Assembly (NCBI RefSeq): GCF_041361465.1
Contig: NZ_JBGKAC010000001.1
Coordinates: 2,232,001-2,296,000, forward strand
Reading direction: 5' to 3'
Length of the DNA: 64,000 nucleotides
Origin: Halobaculum sp. MBLA0143
Lineage (GTDB): Archaea; Halobacteriota; Halobacteria; Halobacteriales; Haloferacaceae
Both the position numbers and the translations under genes were made by a program. This document shows positions 45,138-53,431 of the stretch, piece by piece. The notes under the pieces are model-generated. The model was not told the DNA's origin. It saw only the letters and a list, made by a program, of their open reading frames with translations, and did no database searches. Numbering within the stretch: the first letter of the stretch is position 1; the number at the start of each line of letters is the position of its first letter.

Positions 45138-45764
45138 CTACTCCGGCGGACTGTAGTCGCCGCCGTACTTCACGAAGAAGTACGTCAGCCCGAGCGTCGT
45201 CACCATCGCCACGCTGGCGGCGACGCCGATCGTCTTCGCGGAGTCGGGGATCGTCGGGGCGCCGCCGGCACCGCCGCCCCCGCCGCTCGACGACTCGACG
45301 GCCTTCGTCGCGACGTCGCCGCCGACCGCGATTCCACCGACCATCCCGAGGCCCTTGTGGGGCTGGCAGTAGTACTTGTAGAGCCCTCCGCTCTCGAAGG
45401 TGATCTCGTGGGTGAAGCCGCTCCCTTCGAGCCCCTCGTGGCCGGAGACCCCGGCACCGTCTGGCATCGCCTCGAACAGGACGTTGTGCGACTGGTTGCC
45501 GACCCACTCGAACGTCACCTTCGTCCCGGTGTCGATCCAGAGGTTCGTCGGCGCGAACGCGACGCCGCCGCCGGCGCCGACCTTCACCGTCACCTCCTTA
45601 CTCCCGCGCTTGTCGGCGTAGTCCCCACCCTTGGCGCCGTCCGTGTAGCCGCCGAAGTCGGGCTGCTTGCTCTGTGCAGTCGCCGGCGCCGACGCCCCGG
45701 CACCGAGTGCCGTCGCGCCCGCCGCCGTCCGCACGAACCCACGGCGACTCATCCCGTCGCTCAT
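45138..45764 (-). CDS. Halocyanin-like blue copper protein, membrane-anchored (copy 1)
   Basis: A 208-residue protein from ATG 45764. The Tat signal MSRRGFVRTAAGATALGAGA is followed by a cupredoxin domain with type 1 copper ligands His93 (QSHNV), Cys133, His136 and Met141 (YYCQPHKGLGM). A Gly-rich linker and C-terminal membrane helix (about 178-197) follow. It should shuttle electrons at the membrane surface. A near-identical 250-bp core (45312-45562) is shared with the halocyanin gene at 61564-62211, which suggests gene conversion. It is divergent from the XPD helicase gene. Confidence 0.88.
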   Translation of the reverse strand: MSDGMSRRGFVRTAAGATALGAGASAPATAQSKQPDFGGYTDGAKGGDYADKRGSKEVTVKVGAGGGVAFAPTNLWIDTGTKVTFEWVGNQSHNVLFEAMPDGAGVSGHEGLEGSGFTHEITFESGGLYKYYCQPHKGLGMVGGIAVGGDVATKAVESSSGGGGGAGGAPTIPDSAKTIGVAASVAMVTTLGLTYFFVKYGGDYSPPE

Positions 45765-45864
45765 AGCCGCCCGTAGCCTGCTGGGGGACGTGAATCCATC
45801 GGTTCGCCCTCCCCCGCGGGCGTCCGCCGTCAGTGATTCATACCGTGGAGAACCAACTCCGAGC

Positions 45865-48033
45865 GTGGCGACAACAGACGACCACCTCCGTTTCTTCCCG
45901 TACGAGGAGCCGTACCCGAACCAACGGGAGGCGATGGACCGGGTCGGCAACGCCCTCGCGCGCGGCCAGGACGTGTTGTTCGAAGGGGCGCCCGGAACGG
46001 GCAAGACGCTGTCGGCGCTCGTGCCGGCGCTGAACCACGCCCGTGAACACGACCGGACGGTGGTCATCACGACGAACGTCCACCAACAGATGCGGCAGTT
46101 CGTCGCCGACGCTCGCGCGATCAACGAGGTGGAGCCGATCGACGCCGTCGTCTTCCGCGGGAAGTCGTCGATGTGTCACATCGACGTGGACTACCAGGAG
46201 TGTCAGACGCTACGGGACACGACCCGGACCCTCGTGGAGGACCAGCAGGACCGTGATCGACTGGAGCGGCGCGCCCGCGAACTCCGAGACCGGATGCGCG
46301 AGGGTGACGACGACGCCGCGGAGGCGTACGAGGCGGTGGCCGAGGAGTTGGAGGAGTTGGACGACCAGATCGACGAGGAGGCGGCGAACGTCTGTGACTA
46401 CTACCGACAGAACCTCACGGGCGACACGGACGACTTCTTCGCGTGGCTGTTCGACGACGTGCGGACACCCGACGAGATCTACGAGTACGCCGGCGAACGC
46501 GGGTTCTGTGGCTACGAACTGCTGAAGGAGGGGATGGAGAACGTGGAGTTGGTGGTCTGCAACTACCACCACCTGCTGGACCCGACGATCCGCGAGCAGT
46601 TCTTCCGGTGGCTGGACTGTGACCCCGAGCAGGTCGTGACGGTGTTCGACGAGGCCCACAACGTCGCCGACACCGCCCGCGACCACGCCACGCGGACGCT
46701 GACGGAGAACACGCTGGAGTCGGCGCTGGAGGAACTGGAGGAGACGGACGACTCGCGGGCGGAGCCGGCCCGGAACGTCCTCACCGCGTTCACGGAGGCG
46801 CTGCGGGAGACGTACGAGGACGGTCTCGGCTTCGGCGCCCGCGAACGGGTCGACGAGAACTGGGAGGACGTCCCCGTCGCCAACGACGACCGCCGGGACG
46901 ACCTCACGCTCGCGTTCCTCGACCGCTACGAGGGCCGCGGCATCCGCGCGGAGTGTGACCTGGCGCTCCAGCTGGGCAAACGGCTGGACGAGCGCTACGA
47001 GGAGGCGTACCGCAACGGGGACAGTGCCACCCGGCGAGAGTGTCAGCTCCTCCAGGCCGCCGACTTCGTCGCCGCCTGGATGGACGACAACGGCGAACTG
47101 GGTCAACACCCCGTGGTGGCCGTCCGGCGCGACGGCGGCACCGGCGACGTGTACGGCCGGGCGGAGCTGTACACCTGTATCCCGCGACAGGTGACCGGAG
47201 AGCTGTTCTCGGAGGTGTACGCCTCCGTGTTGATGTCGGCGACGCTGCGGCCGTTCGACGTGACCGAGGACGTGCTCGGGCTGGAGTCGCCGGCGACGCT
47301 GGCGTACGACCTCGCGTACCCCGAGGCGAACCGGCGGACGTACGCCGTCTCCACGCCGGCGTTGTTCGCGTCCGAACGCGACGACCCCGCCACCCAGGAG
47401 ACGGTGGCGAGCACACTCGCCGACGCCGTCCGGACGACGCCCGGCAACAGCCTGTTGTTCTTCCCGTCGTACGCCGAGGCGGAGCGTTACCACGAACTGC
47501 TGTCGGGCGACCCGGAGTTGGGCCGGCTCATGCGTGACGAGGCCGGCAGCCGGGCCGAAGAGCTCCGCCGGCGGTTCGTCGACGCCGACGACGCCGCTCT
47601 GTTCACCTCGCTGTGGGGGACACTCGCGGAGGGGGTGAGCTTCGACGGGGACGCCGCCCGGACGGTCGCGGTCGTCGGCGTGCCGTACCCCCACCTCTCC
47701 GAGCGGATGGAGGCCGTCCAGGAGGCTTACGACCGGGCGTTCGCGGAGCGGACCCGCGACGCCGGCTGGGAGTACGCCGTCGAGATCCCCACCGTCCGGA
47801 AGACCAGACAGGCGCTCGGGCGGGTGATCCGGTCGCCCGACGACTACGGCGTCCGGCTCCTGCTGGACGAGCGCTACACGACCGCGGACATGGGACAGTA
47901 CTCCGTCCGGGACGCGTTCCCGCCGGCGGAACGCTCGGAGCTCGTGGACGTGGAGCCGGAGAAGCTCCGCTTCGGGATGCGCAACTTCTACGTCGACCAC
48001 GACGCCTACGACGGCGACCCGCCGGCGCCGTGA
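45865..48033 (+). CDS. XPD/Rad3-family DNA helicase
   Basis: A 722-residue superfamily 2 helicase from GTG 45865. Walker A is GAPGTGKT (41-48) and the DEAH box is VFDEAHNVADT. Later motifs include VLMSATL, LLFFPSY and the ARTVAV...QALGRVIRSPDD block (motif VI). Cysteines near 104, 113, 177 and 215 lie in the region of the 4Fe-4S domain, with a Glu/Asp-rich helical insert between them. It unwinds DNA 5' to 3' in repair or transcription-linked processes (family knowledge). Confidence 0.9.
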   Translation: MATTDDHLRFFPYEEPYPNQREAMDRVGNALARGQDVLFEGAPGTGKTLSALVPALNHAREHDRTVVITTNVHQQMRQFVADARAINEVEPIDAVVFRGKSSMCHIDVDYQECQTLRDTTRTLVEDQQDRDRLERRARELRDRMREGDDDAAEAYEAVAEELEELDDQIDEEAANVCDYYRQNLTGDTDDFFAWLFDDVRTPDEIYEYAGERGFCGYELLKEGMENVELVVCNYHHLLDPTIREQFFRWLDCDPEQVVTVFDEAHNVADTARDHATRTLTENTLESALEELEETDDSRAEPARNVLTAFTEALRETYEDGLGFGARERVDENWEDVPVANDDRRDDLTLAFLDRYEGRGIRAECDLALQLGKRLDERYEEAYRNGDSATRRECQLLQAADFVAAWMDDNGELGQHPVVAVRRDGGTGDVYGRAELYTCIPRQVTGELFSEVYASVLMSATLRPFDVTEDVLGLESPATLAYDLAYPEANRRTYAVSTPALFASERDDPATQETVASTLADAVRTTPGNSLLFFPSYAEAERYHELLSGDPELGRLMRDEAGSRAEELRRRFVDADDAALFTSLWGTLAEGVSFDGDAARTVAVVGVPYPHLSERMEAVQEAYDRAFAERTRDAGWEYAVEIPTVRKTRQALGRVIRSPDDYGVRLLLDERYTTADMGQYSVRDAFPPAERSELVDVEPEKLRFGMRNFYVDHDAYDGDPPAP

Positions 48034-48075
48034 TACGGCGGAGGCGGCCGAGCCACGCTGTGCCGTCCCACCACT

Positions 48076-48086
48076 CACTTAATGAT
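48076..48086 (+). promoter_or_regulatory. TATA-like box upstream of the alpha/beta hydrolase gene
   Basis: CACTTAATGAT overlaps the possible ATG starts at 48082 and 48085, which makes a start at GTG 48118 more likely. Confidence 0.4.
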
Positions 48087-48117
48087 GGTCGCGAGTACGT
48101 ACTCTCGTGACTCTCCC

Positions 48118-48912
48118 GTGACGCTCCCGGACGGGTGGACGACCGACGCGGTCGAGGCGAACGGCGTCGAGCTACAGTACTACCGGACGGGCGAGGGGCC
48201 GCCGTTGGTGCTCGCACACGGGTTGTTCGACACGGGGCGGTGTTGGGCGCCGCTCGTCGCCGACCTGGCGGCCGACTACACCGTGGTGACGTACGACGCC
48301 CGCGGGCACGGCCGGTCGGCGGCGCCGGAGACCGGGTACGGGCTCGACGACCGAGTGGCCGATCTCGTCGGGCTGTTGGACGGCCTGTCGGTGACCGACC
48401 CCGTGCTGGTCGGCCACTCGATGGGCGGCTCGACGGTCGCCTGGGCCGCCGCACGCCACTCCGAGCGTCCGCGCGGGGTCGTCCTCGAGGACCCGGCCGG
48501 GCTGCACGGCGACCCGGAGACGGGACCGGACGAACGGGCCGCCGCCGTCCGTGACCGGGTCGAGACACGCGCCGAGCAGTCCGTGGCCGAGATCGCCACG
48601 GAGTACGACGACCGCGACTCGGACCTCGCACGCCGGCTGGCGGTCGCCGACCGGGAGTGTTCGCCGACGGTCGCGGAGATCGTCCGTCACGGCTTCCCGC
48701 CGCTCGGGGACGCGTTCGCCGAGATCGACGCCCCGACGCTCGTGTTGAACTCCGACGCCGAGCCGTCGACCCGGGCGGCGGATCTCGCCGTCGCCGACGA
48801 ACTCCCCGCTGGTCGGCTCGTCCACGTCCCCGGCGCCGGCCACTGTGTGTTCAGAGACCGGTCCGACGCCGCGGTCGCCGAGCTCCGGACGTTCCTCCGT
48901 CGGATCGAGTGA
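48118..48912 (+). CDS. Alpha/beta-fold hydrolase
   Basis: A 264-residue hydrolase from GTG 48118; two upstream ATGs (48082, 48085) are less likely because a TATA-like box covers them. The oxyanion block is VLAHGLFDTGRCW, the nucleophile elbow GHSMGGST, the acid NSDAEPS and the His GAGHCVF. It resembles small-molecule esterases or C-C hydrolases; the substrate is unknown. It lies between the XPD helicase and an M20-type amidohydrolase, all on the plus strand. Confidence 0.82.
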   Translation: MTLPDGWTTDAVEANGVELQYYRTGEGPPLVLAHGLFDTGRCWAPLVADLAADYTVVTYDARGHGRSAAPETGYGLDDRVADLVGLLDGLSVTDPVLVGHSMGGSTVAWAAARHSERPRGVVLEDPAGLHGDPETGPDERAAAVRDRVETRAEQSVAEIATEYDDRDSDLARRLAVADRECSPTVAEIVRHGFPPLGDAFAEIDAPTLVLNSDAEPSTRAADLAVADELPAGRLVHVPGAGHCVFRDRSDAAVAELRTFLRRIE

Positions 48913-48987
48913 GCGACGACGGTCACGGGCCGTGCCTCGTTCACCGCCGCCACAACGGCCAAGCCCTCGCCGCTCCGACTGAACGGC

Positions 48988-50253
48988 GTGAACCTCACTG
49001 TCGACGCCGAACGACTGCGGGCCGACGTGGAGCGGAACGGGGAGTTCGGCGCCGTCCCGACGGAGCGGGGCCACGCCCGCACGGTGCTCTGCGGGACGGA
49101 CGCCAACCGCCGGGCGCGGGAGTACCTGATCGAGCAGCTGCGGGGCGCAGACGCCGAGGTGACGGTCGACGCCGTCGGCAACGTCGCCGGCACCTGGTGT
49201 CCGCCGTCGGCCGACTCCGACGCCGCGCCGGTCGCGGTCGGCAGCCACCTGGACTCCGTTCCGGACGGCGGGATCTTCGACGGCCCGCTGGGGGTGTACG
49301 CCGGGCTGGAGGCGGTGCGTACGCTCCAGGACGCCGACGCGCGCCCGGAGCGACCGATCACCGTCGTCTCGTTCACCGAGGAGGAGGGCAGCCGCTTCGC
49401 CGACGGACTGCTGGGGTCGTCCGTCGCCGTCGGCCACCGGAGCGTCGACGACGCGCTCGCGCTGACGGACGCCGACGGCACCACGCTCGGGGAGGCGCTG
49501 TCGGGGATCGGGTTCCGGGGGGAGGGTCGGCTCGACCCGAGCGAGTGGGGTGCGTGGTTCGAGCTCCACGTCGAACAGGACACCGTCCTGGAGTCGGCGG
49601 CGGTCCCGGTCGGCGTCGTGACGACAATCACCGGGATCACCCACTGTGAGGTGCGGATCGACGGGGAGGCGGACCACGCCGGGACGACCGCGATGGACAG
49701 CCGGACGGACGCCCTCGCGGCCGCGTCGGAGCTCGTCCTCGCGGTCGAGCGCGCGGCGAACGAGGTGACCGCGACGGACAGCGCCTCGGCGGTCGCCACC
49801 GTCGGCTCGTTGGACGTCTCGCCGAACGCGACGAACGTCGTCCCCGGAGCCGTCACGGTCGGGATCGACGTGCGGGACGTGCGCCAGGCGTCGATAGAAC
49901 GGATCCTCGACCGTGTTCGGGAGACCCTGGCGCGGGTGGAACGCGAGCGTGGCGTCGAGACGACACTCGAACGCCCGTTCGACCTGGCGCCGACGGGGAT
50001 GAGCGACCGACTCCGGCGGGCGGCACACGACGCCGGTGCACAGGCCGGGCTGGAGACGACCGACCTCCACTCCGGAGCCGCACACGACACGATGCACGTC
50101 GCCGACGCGACGGACGCGGCGCTCCTGTTTGCTCCCTCCCGGGACGGGATCAGCCACAATCCGTTGGAGTGGACGGACTGGGACGACTGTGCGGCCGCAA
50201 CGCGGGTGCTCGCGGGTGCCGTCGCCGACGCAACCGGAGTGACGAGCGTCTGA
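48988..50253 (+). CDS. Zn-dependent amidase/carbamoylase (M20 family)
   Basis: A 421-residue binuclear metal amidohydrolase of the N-carbamoyl-amino-acid/allantoate/beta-ureidopropionate hydrolase group. Visible motifs are GSHLDSVPDGGIFDGPLGV (His and Asp ligands), FTEEEGSRF (catalytic Glu pair), ELHVEQ (His), the dimerisation-domain block GEADHAGTTAMDSRTDAL and DLHSGAAHDTM (last His). These favour carbamoyl or ureido substrates over peptidases. GTG 48988 gives VNLTVDAERLRADV. It fits a pyrimidine or purine catabolic role, unconfirmed by neighbours. Confidence 0.88.
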   Translation: MNLTVDAERLRADVERNGEFGAVPTERGHARTVLCGTDANRRAREYLIEQLRGADAEVTVDAVGNVAGTWCPPSADSDAAPVAVGSHLDSVPDGGIFDGPLGVYAGLEAVRTLQDADARPERPITVVSFTEEEGSRFADGLLGSSVAVGHRSVDDALALTDADGTTLGEALSGIGFRGEGRLDPSEWGAWFELHVEQDTVLESAAVPVGVVTTITGITHCEVRIDGEADHAGTTAMDSRTDALAAASELVLAVERAANEVTATDSASAVATVGSLDVSPNATNVVPGAVTVGIDVRDVRQASIERILDRVRETLARVERERGVETTLERPFDLAPTGMSDRLRRAAHDAGAQAGLETTDLHSGAAHDTMHVADATDAALLFAPSRDGISHNPLEWTDWDDCAAATRVLAGAVADATGVTSV

Positions 50254-50262
50254 GCAAAAGGC

Positions 50263-50271
50263 CTATAATAC
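50263..50271 (+). promoter_or_regulatory. TATA-like box for tatA
   Basis: CTATAATAC centred 29 nt before ATG 50296, which favours that start over GTG 50287. Confidence 0.5.
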
Positions 50272-50295
50272 ACTCCGGGTTATCGGGTGGTAGAG

Positions 50296-50556
50296 ATGCT
50301 ACCCACAGCACCACTCTTCGGGGCGATCCCGGGCGGGCCGGAGATGATCGTCATCCTGCTCGTGCTCGTCCTGTTGTTCGGCGCGAACAAGATCCCCAAG
50401 CTGGCTCGGTCCACCGGGCAGGCGATGGGCGAGTTCAAGAAGGGACGTGAAGAGATCGAAGACGAGCTCGAGGAGATGCAGGGCGACGACGAGGACGCGG
50501 ACACGGACTTCGTCGAGACGGAGATGGGCAGCAACAGCAACAACAACAACAGCTGA
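50296..50556 (+). CDS. tatA: Twin-arginine translocase subunit TatA
   Basis: An 86-residue TatA-family protein that forms the pore-lining component of the Tat system. One membrane helix (about 14-31, EMIVILLVLVLLFG) is followed by the hinge FGANKIPKLARSTGQAMGEF and an amphipathic helix, then a Glu/Asp-rich tail ending in Asn repeats. ATG 50296 is preferred on promoter spacing over the GTG at 50287. tatC is not in view. Several Tat-signal genes in this window depend on this system. Confidence 0.92.
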   Translation: MLPTAPLFGAIPGGPEMIVILLVLVLLFGANKIPKLARSTGQAMGEFKKGREEIEDELEEMQGDDEDADTDFVETEMGSNSNNNNS

Positions 50557-50610
50557 GACCACCCGAAGATCGTTTCTGTCCCGTTTTCCAGGCTGTGAGA
50601 TAGATCTGTG

Positions 50611-50683
50611 GGGCGTGTGGCCAAGTGGACACGGCGAGCGGTTCCTAACCGCTAGATCGCGGGTTCGATCCCCGCCACGCCCG
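50611..50683 (+). tRNA. tRNA-Arg(CCT)
   Basis: A 73-nt tRNA. The acceptor GGGCGTG pairs with CACGCCC. The anticodon stem AGCGG/CCGCT encloses loop TTCCTAA, anticodon CCT (reads AGG). The T arm is GCGGG-TTCGATC-CCCGC. No CCA is encoded. Copies of its 3' end recur downstream, and an accessory islet follows it. Confidence 0.95.
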
Positions 50684-51045
50684 CTGTCGTGTCGAGCGGA
50701 GCGAGACCGACAGCGGTCGGTGGCGGGGATCGAAGCAGGGAGCGGAGTGAGCGTTAGCGAACGGAGCGACCGTGGTTCGACTTCCGTCACGCCCGTTCGT
50801 CCTCACTCGCTTCGCTCGTTCGTCCTCACGGGCGTGACGTAGTCACACTCGCTCCCTCCGGTCGCTCGCGTGACTCCCGTCACGCCCGGTGCGAGGCCGA
50901 ACGGAGTGAGGCCTCGATAGGCGAGCGGCGAACGCAGTGAGCCGCGAGCCATGTCGTGTCGAGTGCCAGCGAACGGAGCGACCATGGTTAGATCTCGTCG
51001 TCAGGAAGTACTCGGTGAGTGGAGCGATGCTCGGGTCTGGTGGAA
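50684..51045. repeat. Palindrome-rich region with tRNA-Arg 3'-end remnants
   Basis: About 360 bases without a gene. GGTTCGACTTCCGTCACGCC at 50773-50792 and CTCCCGTCACGCCCG near 50874-50888 resemble the tRNA T-arm/acceptor end. A 10-bp inverted repeat GGGCGTGACG (50830-50839)/CGTCACGCCC (50878-50887) can form a hairpin, and TTCGTCCTCAC is repeated nearby. This is the kind of debris left by repeated integration at a tRNA gene. Confidence 0.55.
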
Positions 51046-52461
51046 TTAGTCTGCCACTGTCTTGGTAGAATCAGAGCTGGACGATCCTGTTCCGGGGAGA
51101 ATATCGATCTCCGATTCCGTTCTAGATGAAGCAGTCTCCTCACAAGGCACGCTCTCTCGATCAAAGAAGTCGTCTAGTTCTATGTCGAACCCTGTCAGGA
51201 ACCCTGTTACTCGAATCTCCGTCTTCTCCACTGTTCCAGGTTGAATCACAACACGACTACTCCAGACGAGTTCCCGTGCACTGTCACTGATCGAACTGAT
51301 GATGCTGTCGATTCGGCCGGACGGAGAGTCCACCTCCGGGCCGGCGGTAAACGTCAGGAGAGCCTGATCCGCACGCCTAGACTCGATGTCAACGTTAGTG
51401 TACTGAAGTAGCCGATCAGACAATTCATCGTAGGTTTCTCCAAGTGCTGTGTCGATTGTCGAGTCGAGCAGAACAGAACGGTTGCCGTTGCTGAGCTTTT
51501 CCAGTAACGACTCTGCTTTCTCTGTCGTGTAGAACTGACCGATGTCTAAACAGATACTTGAAATGAGGTGGGCGATGTTGTTGTTAATTCGACATAATGC
51601 CTCACTCATCGAGACCGCCGGGTCTGCAGAGACTCGATCAGCGTCCAACACGGCGAGAGTGTCAGAGACGGCATCTAATCGTTCTAGTCCGTTTCGAGCC
51701 CGGATCACCTTCGAGTCGTCTGTTCTGAACGGAAGTGTAGCGAGAGAGACCGTGACAGCACCCGACTCCTGTGCCATCTTGGCGAGTTCGGGGGCGACCG
51801 CAGTCCCCGTTCCGCCGCCGAGGCCAGCAACCACAAAGACAAGGTCCGCGTCACCGATCATCTGTCGAATTACCGGCCGTGAGTTGTCGACCGCCTTGCG
51901 AACTGTCTCGACATCACCGTCTGCGCCCTGACCGTCGAACTTGTCTTTAGCGAGCACCGCCCGGGTGTCCGCAGCGTTGGCGTTGAGATGGGTGATGTCG
52001 GTGTCAATGATAGCTGTCTGACCCGTGTCGTCGTTGCGCTGGTAGACCTCACTGGCGATTCTGACGCCACCACCACCGCAGCCAGCAACTAAGATATCCG
52101 CGTCGTCGTCCTCGTCAAGAAGGGTGCCGAGGTCACTCTCGACGAGAGTGCTGACCTCTCCGAGTGAGTTTCCACCAACGATCATACGGCCAACAGCGTC
52201 GTTACTGTCGAACGTCTCTCGCGCCTCCAGAGACATTCGGTCCACCTCTACTCGGTCTCGGACCTCTTCTAAGGGGAGAGTCTCTTCACCCTCAGTAGCT
52301 TCTGCTTGGATCTGGTTGTGATCTAGCCGCGGCTCGGCGTCAATTCCGTCACGGAGAAGTTCACGGACGAACTCAGAACGACTTCCGAAGCCTCTCGCCT
52401 CCTCCTTTTTATCAATCTCGTCTAGAAGGGGCTCTGGCACCCGCACGTTCAGTGGCTCCAT
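51046..52461 (-). CDS. FtsZ/tubulin-fold GTPase with N-terminal ribbon-helix-helix domain
   Basis: A 471-residue fusion. Residues 1-45 (MEPLNVRVPEPLLDEIDKKE, then SRSEFVRELLRDGI) match an RHH DNA-binding domain. After a linker (46-122), residues 123-423 follow FtsZ in order: T1 GCGGGGVR (127-134), IIDTDITHLN (151-160), T4 GLGGGTGTA (213-221), VTVSLATLPF (236-245), T7-equivalent CLDIGQF (304-310) and IRVTGF (416-421). In FtsZ the T7 loop reads NLDFAD; here Asp306 remains but the second Asp is Gln309, so GTP hydrolysis may be weak. The disordered Ser-rich tail resembles FtsZ tails. It is divergent from a RelE-like gene. Confidence 0.8.
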   Translation of the reverse strand: MEPLNVRVPEPLLDEIDKKEEARGFGSRSEFVRELLRDGIDAEPRLDHNQIQAEATEGEETLPLEEVRDRVEVDRMSLEARETFDSNDAVGRMIVGGNSLGEVSTLVESDLGTLLDEDDDADILVAGCGGGGVRIASEVYQRNDDTGQTAIIDTDITHLNANAADTRAVLAKDKFDGQGADGDVETVRKAVDNSRPVIRQMIGDADLVFVVAGLGGGTGTAVAPELAKMAQESGAVTVSLATLPFRTDDSKVIRARNGLERLDAVSDTLAVLDADRVSADPAVSMSEALCRINNNIAHLISSICLDIGQFYTTEKAESLLEKLSNGNRSVLLDSTIDTALGETYDELSDRLLQYTNVDIESRRADQALLTFTAGPEVDSPSGRIDSIISSISDSARELVWSSRVVIQPGTVEKTEIRVTGFLTGFDIELDDFFDRESVPCEETASSRTESEIDILPGTGSSSSDSTKTVAD

Positions 52462-52467
52462 CTTGTC

Positions 52468-52479
52468 TTACAATCGTAA
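52468..52479. promoter_or_regulatory. TTAC-N4-GTAA inverted repeat, candidate operator
   Basis: TTACAATCGTAA lies between the RHH-FtsZ start (52461) and its putative TATA box (52483-52492, minus strand GAAGTATCC). RHH proteins usually bind short inverted repeats at their own promoter, so this is a candidate self-regulation site (inference). Confidence 0.35.
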
Positions 52480-52558
52480 CACAGGATACTTCACCTTGTC
52501 GGTGTTTAGAGGGTTTGTTTCGTCTATCCAATAGCCGTTAAGATACGCATCCGCCAGC

Positions 52559-52566
52559 AATTTACG
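52559..52566 (+). promoter_or_regulatory. TATA-like box for the RelE-like gene
   Basis: AATTTACG centred 30 nt before GTG 52593. It lies in the same 131-bp intergenic region as the divergent RHH-FtsZ promoter. Confidence 0.45.
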
Positions 52567-52592
52567 ACCCCAGTGCGACGTACAACCGTTGC

Positions 52593-52877
52593 GTGAAGGT
52601 AGAATTCACATACGCCGGACAAGAGAGCTTGCGTCAACTCAACTCGGGCGCACAGGACGCAGTTCTCTCTGTTCTAGATGATCTCAATGGTGGTCATAAA
52701 GACCGTTCAGAAGTGTTGGAAAAAGATGCAGGAGGAAAGTACCACTATTTCGAGTTTGAGTTCTCTGGTGAGAGCTACACTGTAGTTGTGGATTTGACCC
52801 GGCACTACAGCGGGCTTGAGGACGAACTCGCAGTCGTCGATATGGGGCCGACATCTGACTTTTTGTTGGATAGTTAG
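52593..52877 (+). CDS. RelE/ParE-superfamily-like small protein
   Basis: A 94-residue protein from GTG 52593. The N-terminal helices MKVEFTYAGQESLRQLN and QDAVLSVLDDLN, then the strand run KYHYFEFEFSGESYTVVVDL and ELAVVDMGPTSD, follow the RelE/ParE toxin layout. Basic catalytic residues are few, so toxicity is not certain. No co-directional antitoxin is present. The divergent gene begins with an RHH domain, the usual antitoxin type for RelE/ParE toxins. Its 3' end overlaps the convergent membrane protein gene by 4 bp. Confidence 0.6.
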   Translation: MKVEFTYAGQESLRQLNSGAQDAVLSVLDDLNGGHKDRSEVLEKDAGGKYHYFEFEFSGESYTVVVDLTRHYSGLEDELAVVDMGPTSDFLLDS

Positions 52878-53431
52878 TGATCAGTAGAGACACTGACCTG
52901 TTCTGACGGTGGTCGAGTCGTGTGCTCGTCTTCCAGCGATATCTGTTCCAAGTTGTCGCTGTGTTTCTCGTCTATAGAGAGGTTAGACTCCAGTTCGCAC
53001 AGTACCTCGATACTACTCTCGTGAAGTTCGATAGCCGTCTCGCGCAACAACGCTACGTTCGGAGGCGAGATCTCCTCACAGTCGTCGATTGCCGCGAGAA
53101 GTCGCTGGAACTGGTTGCAACGAGAGTAGTACCGCACCACGGTTTCGTTTTCGTCACGGGAGAGGAGGCCGAGTGAGCCTGCATTCGATGTGTACACGGT
53201 GGTTGTGACCGTATCTTTCGGAAGAACGACATTAGAGGCGGACGGGTCTACTGTTTTTAATCTCGTCGCAACCGGTTCGGTGTGCTCGGAGTTTTCTCTA
53301 ACTTCGACGTATAAACTTCGTCTGAGCTGTTTTCGTCGCCTGCTCTGTTTGTACACTGTATGTAAAACACGAGCGGCGACACCGCCGGCTGCACCCGCCA
53401 AGGCACTGACAAAGAGCGAGACACTAGCCAT
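52874..53431 (-). CDS. Membrane-anchored hypothetical protein in the islet
   Basis: A 185-residue protein. The N-terminal hydrophobic segment (about 4-24, VSLFVSALAGAAGGVAARV) is a signal anchor and is followed by the basic stretch KQSRRRKQLRR, which predicts the rest stays cytoplasmic. The remainder mixes beta-like and helical regions with acidic tail residues (DEKHSDNLEQISLEDEH). No family is recognised. Lower-GC codon use matches the islet. A TATA-like TTTATTTTG precedes ATG 53431. Confidence 0.6.
   Translation of the reverse strand: MASVSLFVSALAGAAGGVAARVLHTVYKQSRRRKQLRRSLYVEVRENSEHTEPVATRLKTVDPSASNVVLPKDTVTTTVYTSNAGSLGLLSRDENETVVRYYSRCNQFQRLLAAIDDCEEISPPNVALLRETAIELHESSIEVLCELESNLSIDEKHSDNLEQISLEDEHTTRPPSEQVSVSTDH

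Noticed and set aside
50830-50887. Second tRNA gene after tRNA-Arg
   Set aside because: The ends mimic acceptor stems but no anticodon arm or T arm can be formed; it is a hairpin of tRNA-like debris.
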